Source of the DNA: Kineosporia corallincola
GTDB lineage: Bacteria; Actinomycetota; Actinomycetes; Actinomycetales; Kineosporiaceae
NCBI RefSeq assembly: GCF_018499875.1
Contig: NZ_JAHBAY010000010.1
Location: 124,001 to 188,000 of the forward strand
Direction of reading: 5' to 3'
Length of the DNA stretch: 64,000 nucleotides
Shown here one piece after another: positions 1-8,696 of this stretch (its first letter is position 1; the number at the start of each line of letters is the position of its first letter). Position numbers and translations under genes: made by a program. The notes under the pieces are model-generated. The model did not search any database. It was not told the DNA's origin and saw only the letters and a program-made list of their open reading frames with translations.

Positions 1-19
1 GCCGACGGCGCCTGAGGGC

Positions 20-757
20 TCAGGGAGTGCGCCCGGTCAGGCAGTAGGCCAGGCCCGCCGGGGCGGTCATCACCGTCCAGTCCGCGGTCGACCGGCCCGC
101 CGTCGCACCCGCGGCGGCGTGTGCCGGGGCGAGCGAGAACCGTTCCGGCGCGGCGAAGTCCGGGTGTGCCGTCACCGTCGGCGCCGGGTCGTCCAGGCGC
201 TGGAGCAGCAGGTGCACCGGCTGCCCCTCCGGGCGGCGCAGCCGGGTGAACTCCGGGCTGCCCGTCGGCACCGGCTCCCAGCCGGTCAGGGCCTGCCAGA
301 AGGCGCACTCGCGCTCCCAGGCGGCGGGCGGCACGTCGAGGCAGAGCTGATCGAGGCGGGCGGTGCCCTCCGAGCCGGGCAGCGCGGGTGCCGGCGGCAC
401 GGTGTCCTCGCCGTCCCACGGAACCAGGCAGAAGCTGAAACCGCCCGGGCTGGAAAGAATCTCAAGACCCTCCTCGCTGTGCACCCGGACGGCGCCCAGG
501 CCCTCGGCGCGCTCCGCCTGCGGGATGAGTTCCGTGGCGTCCAGGTGCAGGTCGAGATGGCAGCGGGCCGGTCCTGACCCGAGCCGCTGCACCCGCAGGT
601 AGGCGTCCCCGTGCCGGGGCAGCAGCGTCACGAACTCGCCGTGAGCGCCGCGAGGCGCCGACGGTGTGGTGGCGGTGACCGTGCTCCAGAAGGTCAGCCC
701 GGCCTCGTGGCCGGACGCGGGCAGGTCGAGAAAGATCGTGGTCCACCGGATCCGCAT
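20..757 (-). CDS. VOC (glyoxalase/bleomycin-resistance fold) family protein
   Basis: A 245-residue protein with two successive beta-alpha-beta-beta-beta vicinal-oxygen-chelate modules. The first starts at IRWTTIFLDL and the second around LDQLCLDVPP, about residue 133. It has no signal peptide or membrane segment. Such proteins bind a metal in the cup formed by the two modules, but the substrate cannot be read from sequence. I chose the ATG at 757, because the family normally begins a few residues before the first strand; a GTG at 778 would add seven residues. It stands alone on the minus strand, divergent from the LCP gene. The VOC fold is fairly certain; the function is unknown. Confidence 0.8.
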   Translation of the reverse strand: MRIRWTTIFLDLPASGHEAGLTFWSTVTATTPSAPRGAHGEFVTLLPRHGDAYLRVQRLGSGPARCHLDLHLDATELIPQAERAEGLGAVRVHSEEGLEILSSPGGFSFCLVPWDGEDTVPPAPALPGSEGTARLDQLCLDVPPAAWERECAFWQALTGWEPVPTGSPEFTRLRRPEGQPVHLLLQRLDDPAPTVTAHPDFAAPERFSLAPAHAAAGATAGRSTADWTVMTAPAGLAYCLTGRTP

Positions 758-930
758 CCCCCGAGGGTAGGGGCTCACGAACCGGCCACCGGCTGCCGAG
801 AAGTCCTGGGTGACGGGTCCCCGGTCCGTGCCGCCTCCGGAGCGGCCGGTATGACGTGCGGCACAACGCCCACGAGCACCGGCGATGCGCGGCTAGTGTC
901 CGGATTCGTGTCGTTTCGGAAGGGTCCGTC

Positions 931-2487
931 GTGAGCGGGCCGGTGGACGACGAGACCCCGGTGCGGCACGCCCGGCCCGGGCGGCGGCGCCGGCTGCGGA
1001 TCACGCTCTACCTGGTCGTGCTGGTGCTGCTGGCCGGCGCCGGCGGCGGCTACCACGTGTACCGGCGGCTGAACGCGAACATCTCCTCGTCCGCCCTGTA
1101 CAGCGGCACCACCGGCAGCGCCGGCGTGCAGACCGCGGACGACCAGGGCCGGTTTCCGGTGAACGTGCTGGTGATCGGCACCGACTCGCGGGACTCCACG
1201 GAGAACTGCAAACTCGGCGGCGGCTGCGACGAGACCCACTCCAACGCCGACGTCGAGCTGCTCGTGCACCTGTCGGCCGACCGCAGCAACATCACCGCGA
1301 TGAGCATCCCGCGCGACACCATGACCGACCTGCCCGGCTGCAAGGACGCCGACACCGGCGAGACGGTGGCGGAACGCTACGGCCAGATCAACAGCAGCCT
1401 GACCTACGGCCCGGGCTGCACGGTGGCCGCCGTGCACCAGCTCACCGGCATCACGGTCGACCACTTCGTGCTGGTCGACTTCACCGGCGTGATCAAGATG
1501 TCCGACGCCACCGGCGGCGTGCGGGTGTGCGTCAGCGACGACGTCTACGACACCTACTCGCACCTGAAACTGTCCAAGGGCAAGCACACGCTCAAGGGCG
1601 AGGCCGCGCTCCAGTTCGTGCGCACCCGGCACGGTTTCGGCGACGGCAGCGACCTCGGCCGCACCTACGGGCAGCACGCCTTCCTGGCCGCCGCGATCCG
1701 CGCGATCAAGGACCGGGGCACCCTGCTGAACCCGGCCAGGCTCTACGCGGTGGCCGACGCCGCCACCCAGGCCCTCACCGTGGACGAGGACCTCGACAGC
1801 ATCCCCGCCCTGGTCGACCTGGCCGGCGAGTTCAACGCCGTGGACACCGACCGGATCACCTTCACCACGATGCAGACCAGCCCGGACCCCTCCGACAGCA
1901 ACCGGGTGGTGCCGGCGGCGTCCGCGCAGAAGCTGTTCAGCACGATCATCGACGACCGCTCGCTGAGCACCGCCGCCACCGCGACGCCCACCACCAGCGC
2001 CTCGCCGAGTACGAATGCCACGGCGGGCACGTTCTTCTCGGTGCAGGTGCGCAACCGCAGCGGCGTCGGCAGCCGGGCCAGGGCGCTGGCCGGCGTGCTC
2101 CGGGAGGACGGGTACATCGCCGCCGTCGACACCCAGGGATCGGGCGAGCAGGAGCGCACCCAGATCCTCTACGACGGTGCCACGCAGCTGGCCCAGGCGC
2201 AGCAGCTGGGCGACGCGCTGGGTGTTCCGTCGTCCCTGTTCAAGCAGACCAGAGCGGTGGACGCGGTGACCCTGGTGGTCGGCGAGGACTGGACCACCGG
2301 CGACACCTACCCCGAGCTCACCGGCGAGGAACGCGACGAGGCGCTCGCCGAGTCGCACGCCTCCCGGGCGGACAAGTCCGGGTGCGTGCCGGTCAGCACG
2401 CAGAACACCGTCACCTACAACGGGGTCTCGATGTCGCCGGTGCGGGCCTACGCGCTGGCCACCGGGGTGAAGGACTCGGCCCCATGA
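931..2487 (+). CDS. LytR-CpsA-Psr (LCP) family cell-wall glycopolymer ligase
   Basis: LCP enzymes transfer undecaprenyl-linked glycopolymers (teichoic acid, arabinogalactan or capsule) to peptidoglycan on the outer face of the membrane. The 518-residue protein has a basic cytoplasmic N-terminus, one membrane helix (about residues 20-42), an LCP domain with the NVLVIGTDSR and SIPRDT strands and the FVRTRHGFGDGSDLGR arginine region, and a LytR_C domain near the C-terminus (VQVRNRSGVG onward). I chose GTG at 931 because GGAAGGG lies just upstream; an in-frame ATG at 856 would add 25 residues without a ribosome site. The NTPase gene follows 83 bases later on the same strand. Confidence 0.9.
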   Translation: MSGPVDDETPVRHARPGRRRRLRITLYLVVLVLLAGAGGGYHVYRRLNANISSSALYSGTTGSAGVQTADDQGRFPVNVLVIGTDSRDSTENCKLGGGCDETHSNADVELLVHLSADRSNITAMSIPRDTMTDLPGCKDADTGETVAERYGQINSSLTYGPGCTVAAVHQLTGITVDHFVLVDFTGVIKMSDATGGVRVCVSDDVYDTYSHLKLSKGKHTLKGEAALQFVRTRHGFGDGSDLGRTYGQHAFLAAAIRAIKDRGTLLNPARLYAVADAATQALTVDEDLDSIPALVDLAGEFNAVDTDRITFTTMQTSPDPSDSNRVVPAASAQKLFSTIIDDRSLSTAATATPTTSASPSTNATAGTFFSVQVRNRSGVGSRARALAGVLREDGYIAAVDTQGSGEQERTQILYDGATQLAQAQQLGDALGVPSSLFKQTRAVDAVTLVVGEDWTTGDTYPELTGEERDEALAESHASRADKSGCVPVSTQNTVTYNGVSMSPVRAYALATGVKDSAP

Positions 2488-2570
2488 GGCAACGCGGTGT
2501 GCTCGTTCGGCTGCGCGACGTGACCGGTGGTGGTTAGGATCCCTCCAACTCGACCGTCGGGGGGCGGATT

Positions 2571-4622
2571 GTGGGGGAACGCTTTTCGCTGGTCGGCCGG
2601 GGTGACTCGCGCAACCTGATCAGCGGGCTGATGCAGCGGCCGCAGGCCCGGCCGGTGGTGGTGGTCGAAGACCCGCGCGGCGGTGGCAAGAGCACCCTGG
2701 TCTCGTCGCTGCGCGAGACCTTCGTGGGGCACGGCATCCCGTTCGCCATCCTCGACATGCAGGAGCAGGACCCGGCCACCCTGCGCGAGGTGATCTTCGC
2801 GGTGGCCTACCAGTTCAGCCGGGACTGGGGACCGCCCTGCGGGAGCATCGGCCTGGGCCGGGTGCTGCTGGCGGCCCAGGTGGTGCAGGCCGGGCTCGGG
2901 GGCGACCTGGCCTCCCGCGAGCAGGACCTGCGGGCCATCGACCTGCTGGTGCAGAAGGGCCGGTTCGGTGGGGAGGCCGTGCAGCGGGCGCTGTCCGGCG
3001 CGGCCGGCACCCTCGCCGAGTCGGCGCTGAAGCAGTTCGGCATCCCGGGCGTGCTCACCGGCCGCCTCGCCGACCTGGCCCGGCAGCTCCCGTTCTGGAT
3101 GATGGCCACGCTGCGCGCCTTCCCGACCGGCCGCCGGGTCGTGCTCGGGCCGTCCCACGCCTGGTTCGGCGAGCAGGGCGGCGGCCGGCGGCGCAGGCCG
3201 AGCGAGGTGCTGCTCGACCTGTTCCGGTTCTGCCGGCCCGGCGAGTACGAGCAGCACGGCCAGTGGGTGGACGAACTGCTGCTGTCCGCCCTGCTCGCCG
3301 ACCTGACCGACCACTTCGCCGGGCACCCGGCGCGCCAGTACCTGAAGTTCGGCTGCGCGCTGCTGATCGACGACGCCGACCACCCGGTGGGCCGGGCGCT
3401 GGTGGCCGCGCTGGAACAGGCCCGGGAGCGTCCCGGCGCCCGTCCCGACCCACTGACCGTGGTGATGACCAGCCGCGGCGGGCTGCTGAAAGGCCGCTCC
3501 GACGTGGAGATCCTGGACTTCGACACGGATCCGGGGGCCGGGCAGGGCGGCCCGCCGTGGACCGGGCGGCACCGGCTGCTCGACCTCACCCAGGCCCACA
3601 CCGGCGAACTGATGGCGCAGCTCGACATCAGCGGCGGGCGTCCCCGCACCACCCGCCGGCTGGTGCACGAGGTCACCGACGGCCAGCCCGCCTGCACCGG
3701 CTGGCTGGTGGCCGTGCTCGACTCCACCTCCCGGGACCGGGCCGGCGCGCCCACCGACCACCGTGACTTCCCGCGCCGCCTGCTCGACCGGCCCCGGGCC
3801 GGCAACACCACCGGGGCGGAGAGCCGGCTCGGTGACTGGATGCTCGGCTACCTGCTGACCGGCCGCCCGCTCGGCGACGTGCCGCCCGGCCGGCTGGACG
3901 ACCTGGTCACCTGGTGTGCGGCCGGGAACCGTTCCGACGCGGCCGCTCTCGGGTTCGTCGCCGACAGCACCGAGCAGAGCCTGGCCGTGGAGTCGCTGCT
4001 GTGGCCGGCCCGGCCCACCGCGATGACCCGGCTGCTGCGGCGTCTGCTGCTGGAGCGCCTGGCCGCCCGCGACCCGGACCGCCCGGACGGCTGGGAGAGT
4101 GTCTTCGGGGCGTTGCGCCGCTTCGGGCACGGCTCCGAGCAGCAGCTCGACGCCGAGCTCCAGGCCGCCGACGAGGCCGACCCGCAGCACATCGCGGACC
4201 TGCGCCGGATGCGCCTGACCCGGCTCGGCTACGGTCTGGCCGCGGGGGAGGTGCGGCCCGCCGCCGAGTACCTGGCCCGGGCCCTGCCGGAGATCCCGCC
4301 GCCGCAGTGGCTGGAGTCTCTCGACCTGGTGGCCGCGGCCCCGCACCCGCCCGACCGCGCGAACCGCCTGGCGTCCGAGGAGTTCGCCGCCCGGCTGCGC
4401 GAGTTCCCCGAGCGCAGGCCGCATCTGCGCCAGGCGGTGGCGGCGCTGCTGCTGGGCGGCTGGATCACCGGCGACCGGCTGGCGGACGCCCACCGCGGCA
4501 GCGTCTACGCCGAGATGGTCACCAGTCTCCAGATCGTGCTGTCCCATTCACCGCACGGCGACAACCAGGCGTTCCGGCGCCGGATCGAGGTCTACGGCAT
4601 GGAGAGCGGGTTCTGGCTGTGA
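2571..4622 (+). CDS. Large P-loop NTPase of unrecognised family
   Basis: A 683-residue soluble protein. A Walker A-like motif (PRGGGKST, Lys40) follows a hydrophobic VVVVED strand, and a possible Walker B (ALLIDDAD, Asp267/268) sits near residue 265. The position where Walker A normally has its first Gly is Asp, so the loop is atypical. The remainder is Leu/Arg/Ala-rich and predicted helical, as in STAND- or KAP-like ATPases, but I cannot assign it to a named family. The GTG start at 2571 follows GGGGGCGGA. Its stop overlaps the start of the next gene (GTGA), so the two are translationally coupled. A regulatory or effector ATPase working with that surface sensor is inference. Confidence 0.7.
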   Translation: MGERFSLVGRGDSRNLISGLMQRPQARPVVVVEDPRGGGKSTLVSSLRETFVGHGIPFAILDMQEQDPATLREVIFAVAYQFSRDWGPPCGSIGLGRVLLAAQVVQAGLGGDLASREQDLRAIDLLVQKGRFGGEAVQRALSGAAGTLAESALKQFGIPGVLTGRLADLARQLPFWMMATLRAFPTGRRVVLGPSHAWFGEQGGGRRRRPSEVLLDLFRFCRPGEYEQHGQWVDELLLSALLADLTDHFAGHPARQYLKFGCALLIDDADHPVGRALVAALEQARERPGARPDPLTVVMTSRGGLLKGRSDVEILDFDTDPGAGQGGPPWTGRHRLLDLTQAHTGELMAQLDISGGRPRTTRRLVHEVTDGQPACTGWLVAVLDSTSRDRAGAPTDHRDFPRRLLDRPRAGNTTGAESRLGDWMLGYLLTGRPLGDVPPGRLDDLVTWCAAGNRSDAAALGFVADSTEQSLAVESLLWPARPTAMTRLLRRLLLERLAARDPDRPDGWESVFGALRRFGHGSEQQLDAELQAADEADPQHIADLRRMRLTRLGYGLAAGEVRPAAEYLARALPEIPPPQWLESLDLVAAAPHPPDRANRLASEEFAARLREFPERRPHLRQAVAALLLGGWITGDRLADAHRGSVYAEMVTSLQIVLSHSPHGDNQAFRRRIEVYGMESGFWL

Positions 4623-6106
4623 CGGCTCACCTGGACGACCCTTTCGGCCTGCCGCAGGCGCCGCGCCGCACCCCGATCGCCTGGCTCACGATCGCGGTGG
4701 TGCTGGCCGTCCTGGCCGTGGTGGCGTTCTGGGCGGTGCGGCAGTTCACCACCTCGTGCGGCGGGCTGCGCTCGGGCCTGAGCATCGTCGACGGCGAATG
4801 CGTGGGCGTCAGCGGCACCTTCGCGTTCGAGGACGAGTACGAGGACGTGATGCGCCAGATCCGGGCGGCGAACGAGGCGATCGGTGACGACCCGTCGTTC
4901 ACGGTGGCGGTGCTCGGGTCGTTCACCACCGACGGCACCAGCCCGATCCTCGCCGAGCGGCAGCGTGGGCAGCTGCTCGGTGCCCACGTGGCCCAGCAGC
5001 GCTACAACCAGGGCCGCAACGCGGACAGCCGCCGGATGAAACTCGTGGTGGCGAACTGGGGCAGCCACCAGCTCCAGTGGGAACCGGTGGTGGCCGACCT
5101 GGTCGGCCGGGCCGGCGACGAGAAGTCGCCGCTGGTCGCGGTCACCGGCCTGGGCGCCAGCCTGACCCAGACCCGGGACGCCGCGAAAACCCTCTCGGCG
5201 GCCAGGATCCCGATGGTCGGCACGATCACCACGGCCGACGAGCTGACCGCGATCGACGGGTTCTACCGGGTCTCGCCGCCGAACCGGGAATACGTGAAGG
5301 CCCTGAAGAACTACCTGGCGGATCGCCCCGACCTGCGGTCCGCGGTGGTGGTCAAGGACGTCAGCCCGGCGAAGAACGACATCTTCACGATGAACCTGGC
5401 CGACGACTTCGCCGGCCAGTTCGAGGACCTGATCGGCGGCCGGCTGCCGATCCCGTTCAGCGGCTCGCAGAACCCGGGCGGCACCAGCCCGACCGAGTTC
5501 CGGGCTGCCGCCACGACGCTGTGCGAGGGGAAGAACCCGCCGGACCTGGTGCTGTACGCCGGGCGGTCCAAAGACCTGGACGAGCTGGTCAGGGCGCTGG
5601 CCGACCGCTGCCGTGACCGGCGCCTGACCATCATGACCGGCGGCTCCGACAACCTGATCAGCGCGATCGGCGACCTGGAACCCGCCCTGCGTGACGCCGG
5701 CATCACCCTGGTCTACGCCAGCGGCACCGACCCGGCGGGCTGGCTGGAGGGCAGGGACCAGCCGCAGGGGTTCGCGAGCTTCCTGCGGTTCTGGAAATCG
5801 CTCGGGCACCCGGACACCGAGCTGTCCAGCGGCAGCGTGATGCAGGGCCACGACGCGGTTCTCGTGGTCACCGACGCCGTCGCCCAGATCGTGCAGAACG
5901 GCGGGGCCGCCCGGATCGACGCGGCGCAGGTGGCCTTCGACCTGATGGGACTGCACGACGATCAGCGGGTGCTGGGGGCGACCGGCGACCTGGGCTTCGG
6001 CGAGCGGGGCGCGCAGACCGGCGACCCGGTGGGCAAGCAGGTCCCGGTGGTCAGCGTGCCGGCGGCCGCCGCGACCCCGGCCGGGCCGGCCTACCGAACC
6101 CGGTGA
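4619..6106 (+). CDS. Membrane-anchored type I periplasmic-binding-fold protein
   Basis: A 495-residue protein with a short cytoplasmic tail, one membrane helix (PIAWLTIAVVLAVLAVVAFW, about residues 20-40) and an extracytoplasmic domain resembling branched-chain amino-acid receptors (Peripla_BP_6 type). FTVAVLGSFT, RGQLLGAHVAQ, VTGLGAS and SAARIPMVGT are typical strands. A Cys pair near residues 43 and 61 may form a disulfide. There is no lipobox; the helix is the anchor. No ABC permease or ATPase lies nearby; instead the upstream NTPase overlaps it by four bases. It therefore looks like a sensor rather than a transporter part. The ligand is unknown. The GTG start is fixed by the overlap. Confidence 0.75.
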   Translation: MTAHLDDPFGLPQAPRRTPIAWLTIAVVLAVLAVVAFWAVRQFTTSCGGLRSGLSIVDGECVGVSGTFAFEDEYEDVMRQIRAANEAIGDDPSFTVAVLGSFTTDGTSPILAERQRGQLLGAHVAQQRYNQGRNADSRRMKLVVANWGSHQLQWEPVVADLVGRAGDEKSPLVAVTGLGASLTQTRDAAKTLSAARIPMVGTITTADELTAIDGFYRVSPPNREYVKALKNYLADRPDLRSAVVVKDVSPAKNDIFTMNLADDFAGQFEDLIGGRLPIPFSGSQNPGGTSPTEFRAAATTLCEGKNPPDLVLYAGRSKDLDELVRALADRCRDRRLTIMTGGSDNLISAIGDLEPALRDAGITLVYASGTDPAGWLEGRDQPQGFASFLRFWKSLGHPDTELSSGSVMQGHDAVLVVTDAVAQIVQNGGAARIDAAQVAFDLMGLHDDQRVLGATGDLGFGERGAQTGDPVGKQVPVVSVPAAAATPAGPAYRTR

Positions 6107-6286
6107 ACCCGGTGAACCCCGGTGAACCAGGGGTCCCGAACCGGCCGGGACGTTCGTCGTCCGTCGGCCGCCGGTCGTCACCTCTCGCGCACCTCGTGCG
6201 TACGCCGGGTGGCGTAATCGGCGCCGGAGGGACTGAATAGAGGGGAGACACAGCGGTCCGGGTTGCCCGGGGATGAGAGGCTGACG

Positions 6287-6898
6287 ATGAGGTCTCAGGT
6301 GCGGAGCTGGTGGCAGCGTTGCGCGATGGCCGTGCGGCCGGGCTTCGGCCGGCAACGCAATCCCCTGCGGCGCCGCAGCGATCGTGCCCAGGCGATGTCC
6401 GCCCTGGCGGCGGTGCTGCTGCTGGTGGCGGTGGTGCCGGTGGCGGTGGCCCTCAGTGTCGGCACCTGGCGGCACTACTCCGCGGTGTCCGAGAACGAGC
6501 AGGCCACACGGCATCTCGTCTCCGCCACGGTGACCACCAGCGACCCGGAGACCAAGCTCGCCCGCAGCCACCTGGCCACGCTCTCCTGGAGCTACCCCGA
6601 CCAGGTGCGGCACACCGGCCAGATCGCCGTCACCCAGACCACCGAGACCGGTGACCTGGTACCGATCTGGGTCACCGACAGCGGCCAGATGGTCTCGGCC
6701 CCGATGACCACCCTCAACGTCTGGCTCGACACCCTCGGCCTGGGACTGGGCCTGACCTTCGCGGCGGGCCTGATCGGCCTGGTCTGGTACCGGCTCTCGC
6801 GGCTGTGGCTGGACCACCGCCGCACCCACGCCCTCGACACCGAGTGGCGCCGCTTCAACGAGCTGCGCTCGGAGGGCTTCCGCGACACCCGGGGTTAG
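6287..6898 (+). CDS. Two-pass membrane protein, Rv1733c-like
   Basis: A 203-residue protein with a basic N-terminus (RQRNPLRRRSDRAQ), a first membrane helix (about residues 37-60), an extracytoplasmic loop of about 80 residues and a second helix near residues 150-170, ending in a basic cytoplasmic tail. This layout matches the actinobacterial Rv1733c family, whose role is unknown. The ATG at 6287 is preferred over a TTG at 6263 because GAGAGG lies six bases upstream. It ends tail-to-tail with the GntR gene, sharing four bases. Confidence 0.7.
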   Translation: MRSQVRSWWQRCAMAVRPGFGRQRNPLRRRSDRAQAMSALAAVLLLVAVVPVAVALSVGTWRHYSAVSENEQATRHLVSATVTTSDPETKLARSHLATLSWSYPDQVRHTGQIAVTQTTETGDLVPIWVTDSGQMVSAPMTTLNVWLDTLGLGLGLTFAAGLIGLVWYRLSRLWLDHRRTHALDTEWRRFNELRSEGFRDTRG

Positions 6899-7545
6899 TT
6901 CCCGGGCGTGGTCATGGCCTCGGCGGTGCGCCGGGTGGCCCGGTCCAGGCGGCGCAGCGAGATCTCCACGATGCGGCCGGTGTCGCGGTCGGCGTAGGCC
7001 GCCAGCAGGGCGCGGTGCTCGGCCAGCACGTCGTCGCGCTCGGCCTGCGTGTGCCCGGCCAGCCCGGCGTACAGCTCCGAAACCTCCGACAGACGGCGCA
7101 GAATCGCCCGCAGGTTGCGTCGCGCCGGGACGCCCTCCAGCACCCGGCGCACCGCCCGCGCGGTGCCGACCCACTCCCGGTTCGGCAGGTCGGGCGTCAT
7201 CCGCCCGAGAAGCGCACGGGCCTGGTCGATCTCGGCGTCGGTGATGGTGGTGACCCGCTCGCGCACCGCCATCGGCGTGAGCAGGCGGCGCATCTCGTTG
7301 ATCTCCTCCAGCTCGTCCAGGCTGACCTGGTGCACGCTGGAACCGCGGAACGGGTCGGAGTCGACCAGGCCCTGACTCTCCAGCTCGCGCAACGCCTCCC
7401 GCACCGGGGTGACGCTCACCCGCAGGCCTGAGGCGAGCTCGGTCTGCACCAGGTGGGTGCCGGCCTGGAGGGCGCCGGTGAGGATGGCCTCACGCAGCCG
7501 GTCGGTGACGTCGCGATGTGCGGTGCGTGCTGCCTCCGGCTTCAT
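6895..7545 (-). CDS. GntR family transcriptional regulator (FadR-type)
   Basis: A 216-residue repressor-like protein. The N-terminal winged helix (about residues 10-70) contains LREAILTGALQAGTHL and SVTPVREALRELESQGLV, the GntR signature, followed by an all-helical FCD ligand-binding domain with the NEMRRLL start typical of the FadR branch. The effector cannot be predicted. It starts three bases after the LysR stop, so the two regulators are probably co-transcribed. Its own target could be this locus or the divergent exporter. Confidence 0.88.
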   Translation of the reverse strand: MKPEAARTAHRDVTDRLREAILTGALQAGTHLVQTELASGLRVSVTPVREALRELESQGLVDSDPFRGSSVHQVSLDELEEINEMRRLLTPMAVRERVTTITDAEIDQARALLGRMTPDLPNREWVGTARAVRRVLEGVPARRNLRAILRRLSEVSELYAGLAGHTQAERDDVLAEHRALLAAYADRDTGRIVEISLRRLDRATRRTAEAMTTPGN

Positions 7546-7548
7546 CGG

Positions 7549-8646
7549 TCACGCACCCGTCGTCGGTCCTGCCCCATCGTAACGAGGCGCCGCCAAGGGC
7601 GACCGGGCGGGCGACGAACGGGTGGACGTCGGTGCGGGGGACGCCGGTGCGGGCGGCGTCGGTGGGGTGGACCTTGGCGGGGTGGACCTCGACGGGGTGG
7701 ACGACGGGGTGCTCGCGTCGTGCCGGGCGGCCGCCACCTCCCGCAGTTCCGCCAGCACCGTCGCGGTGGGCGCGTCGGCGGCCCGCCCGGCCCGGGTGAC
7801 GGCGTACACCTGCCGGGCCGGTGAGGTGCCCGCCACCGGGACGGTGCGCACCCGGCCGAACCGCACCGGCTGCGCCAGGCGGGGCAGCAGCCCCACCCCG
7901 GCGCCGGCGGCGACCAGGGCCGCCAGGGCGTCGTACTCGATCGTCCAGTGCCGCACGTCGGGCAGGAAACCGGCTGCCGCGCAGGCATGATCGGCGATCG
8001 CGGCGCAGGCGTCGTCCGGGTTGCCGGAGATCCACTCCTCGCCCGCCAGATCGGCCAGGTCGATCCGCTCCCGCCCGGCCAGGGGGTGGTCGTCGCGCAC
8101 CACCACGTCCAGCACGTCGGTGATCAGGTCCACCCGGGCGTACCGCGGGTCGTCGGGGCGCGGGCCGCCGGGATGGTCCACGGTGACGGCGATGTCGACC
8201 TCGCCGGCGTCCAGGGCCCGCAGCGCCGCGACCGGGTCGGCGTCGCGCGAGCGCACCCGCAGGTCGGGCCGGCTCTCCCGGAGCCGGGCCATCGCCGGGC
8301 CGAGCACCGCCGCCACCGCGGTCGGCAGCGTGGCCACCCGCACCTCACCGACCAGGCCGTCGTCGAACGAGGCCAGATCGGCACGGGCCCGCTCGAGCTG
8401 GGCCTCGATCAGGTGAGCGTGGCCGAGCAGCACCCGGGCGTGCCCGGTCAGCCGCACGCCGCGACCCTGCTTCTCCAGCAGCGGCACGCTGAGCTCGCGG
8501 GCCAGGCCGGCGACCTGCTGGCTGACCGCGGACGGGGTCAGGTGCAGCGCCGCGGCCGCCGCGACGACCGTTCCGCAGCGCTCGATCTCCCGCAGCAGCC
8601 GCAGCTTGCGCAAGTCGATCGTGAAGCCTGGACTGTCGATTGACAT
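7549..8646 (-). CDS. LysR family transcriptional regulator with Ser/Thr/Pro tail
   Basis: A 365-residue LysR-type regulator. The N-terminal helix-turn-helix (AAAALHLTPSAVSQQVAGLA, about residues 30-50) is followed by a substrate-binding domain (EVRVATLPTAVAAVLG onward) of normal length to about residue 305. The last 55 or so residues are a low-complexity Ser/Thr/Pro/Ala stretch that most LysR proteins lack. It is divergent from the DMT exporter gene with 50 bases between start codons, the usual layout for a LysR protein controlling its neighbour. The GntR gene follows directly. Confidence 0.88.
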   Translation of the reverse strand: MSIDSPGFTIDLRKLRLLREIERCGTVVAAAAALHLTPSAVSQQVAGLARELSVPLLEKQGRGVRLTGHARVLLGHAHLIEAQLERARADLASFDDGLVGEVRVATLPTAVAAVLGPAMARLRESRPDLRVRSRDADPVAALRALDAGEVDIAVTVDHPGGPRPDDPRYARVDLITDVLDVVVRDDHPLAGRERIDLADLAGEEWISGNPDDACAAIADHACAAAGFLPDVRHWTIEYDALAALVAAGAGVGLLPRLAQPVRFGRVRTVPVAGTSPARQVYAVTRAGRAADAPTATVLAELREVAAARHDASTPSSTPSRSTPPRSTPPTPPAPASPAPTSTRSSPARSPLAAPRYDGAGPTTGA

Positions 8647-8696
8647 GAAGAAAATCTAGATGGACTTAACGATCAGGTCCAGAGGATCCTGACGGT
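8647..8696. promoter_or_regulatory. Divergent promoter region between LysR regulator and DMT exporter
   Basis: Fifty bases separate the two start codons. The stretch is AT-richer than its surroundings and holds the palindrome ATCTAGAT (8655-8662). LysR proteins commonly bind such intergenic palindromes. I could not assign clear -35 and -10 boxes. Confidence 0.35.

Noticed and set aside
6097-6126. GGTGAACCC-type short repeats just after the binding-protein gene as a regulatory array
   Set aside because: Only about three imperfect copies that include the gene's last codons; slippage is the simpler explanation and there is no inverted symmetry for a terminator.
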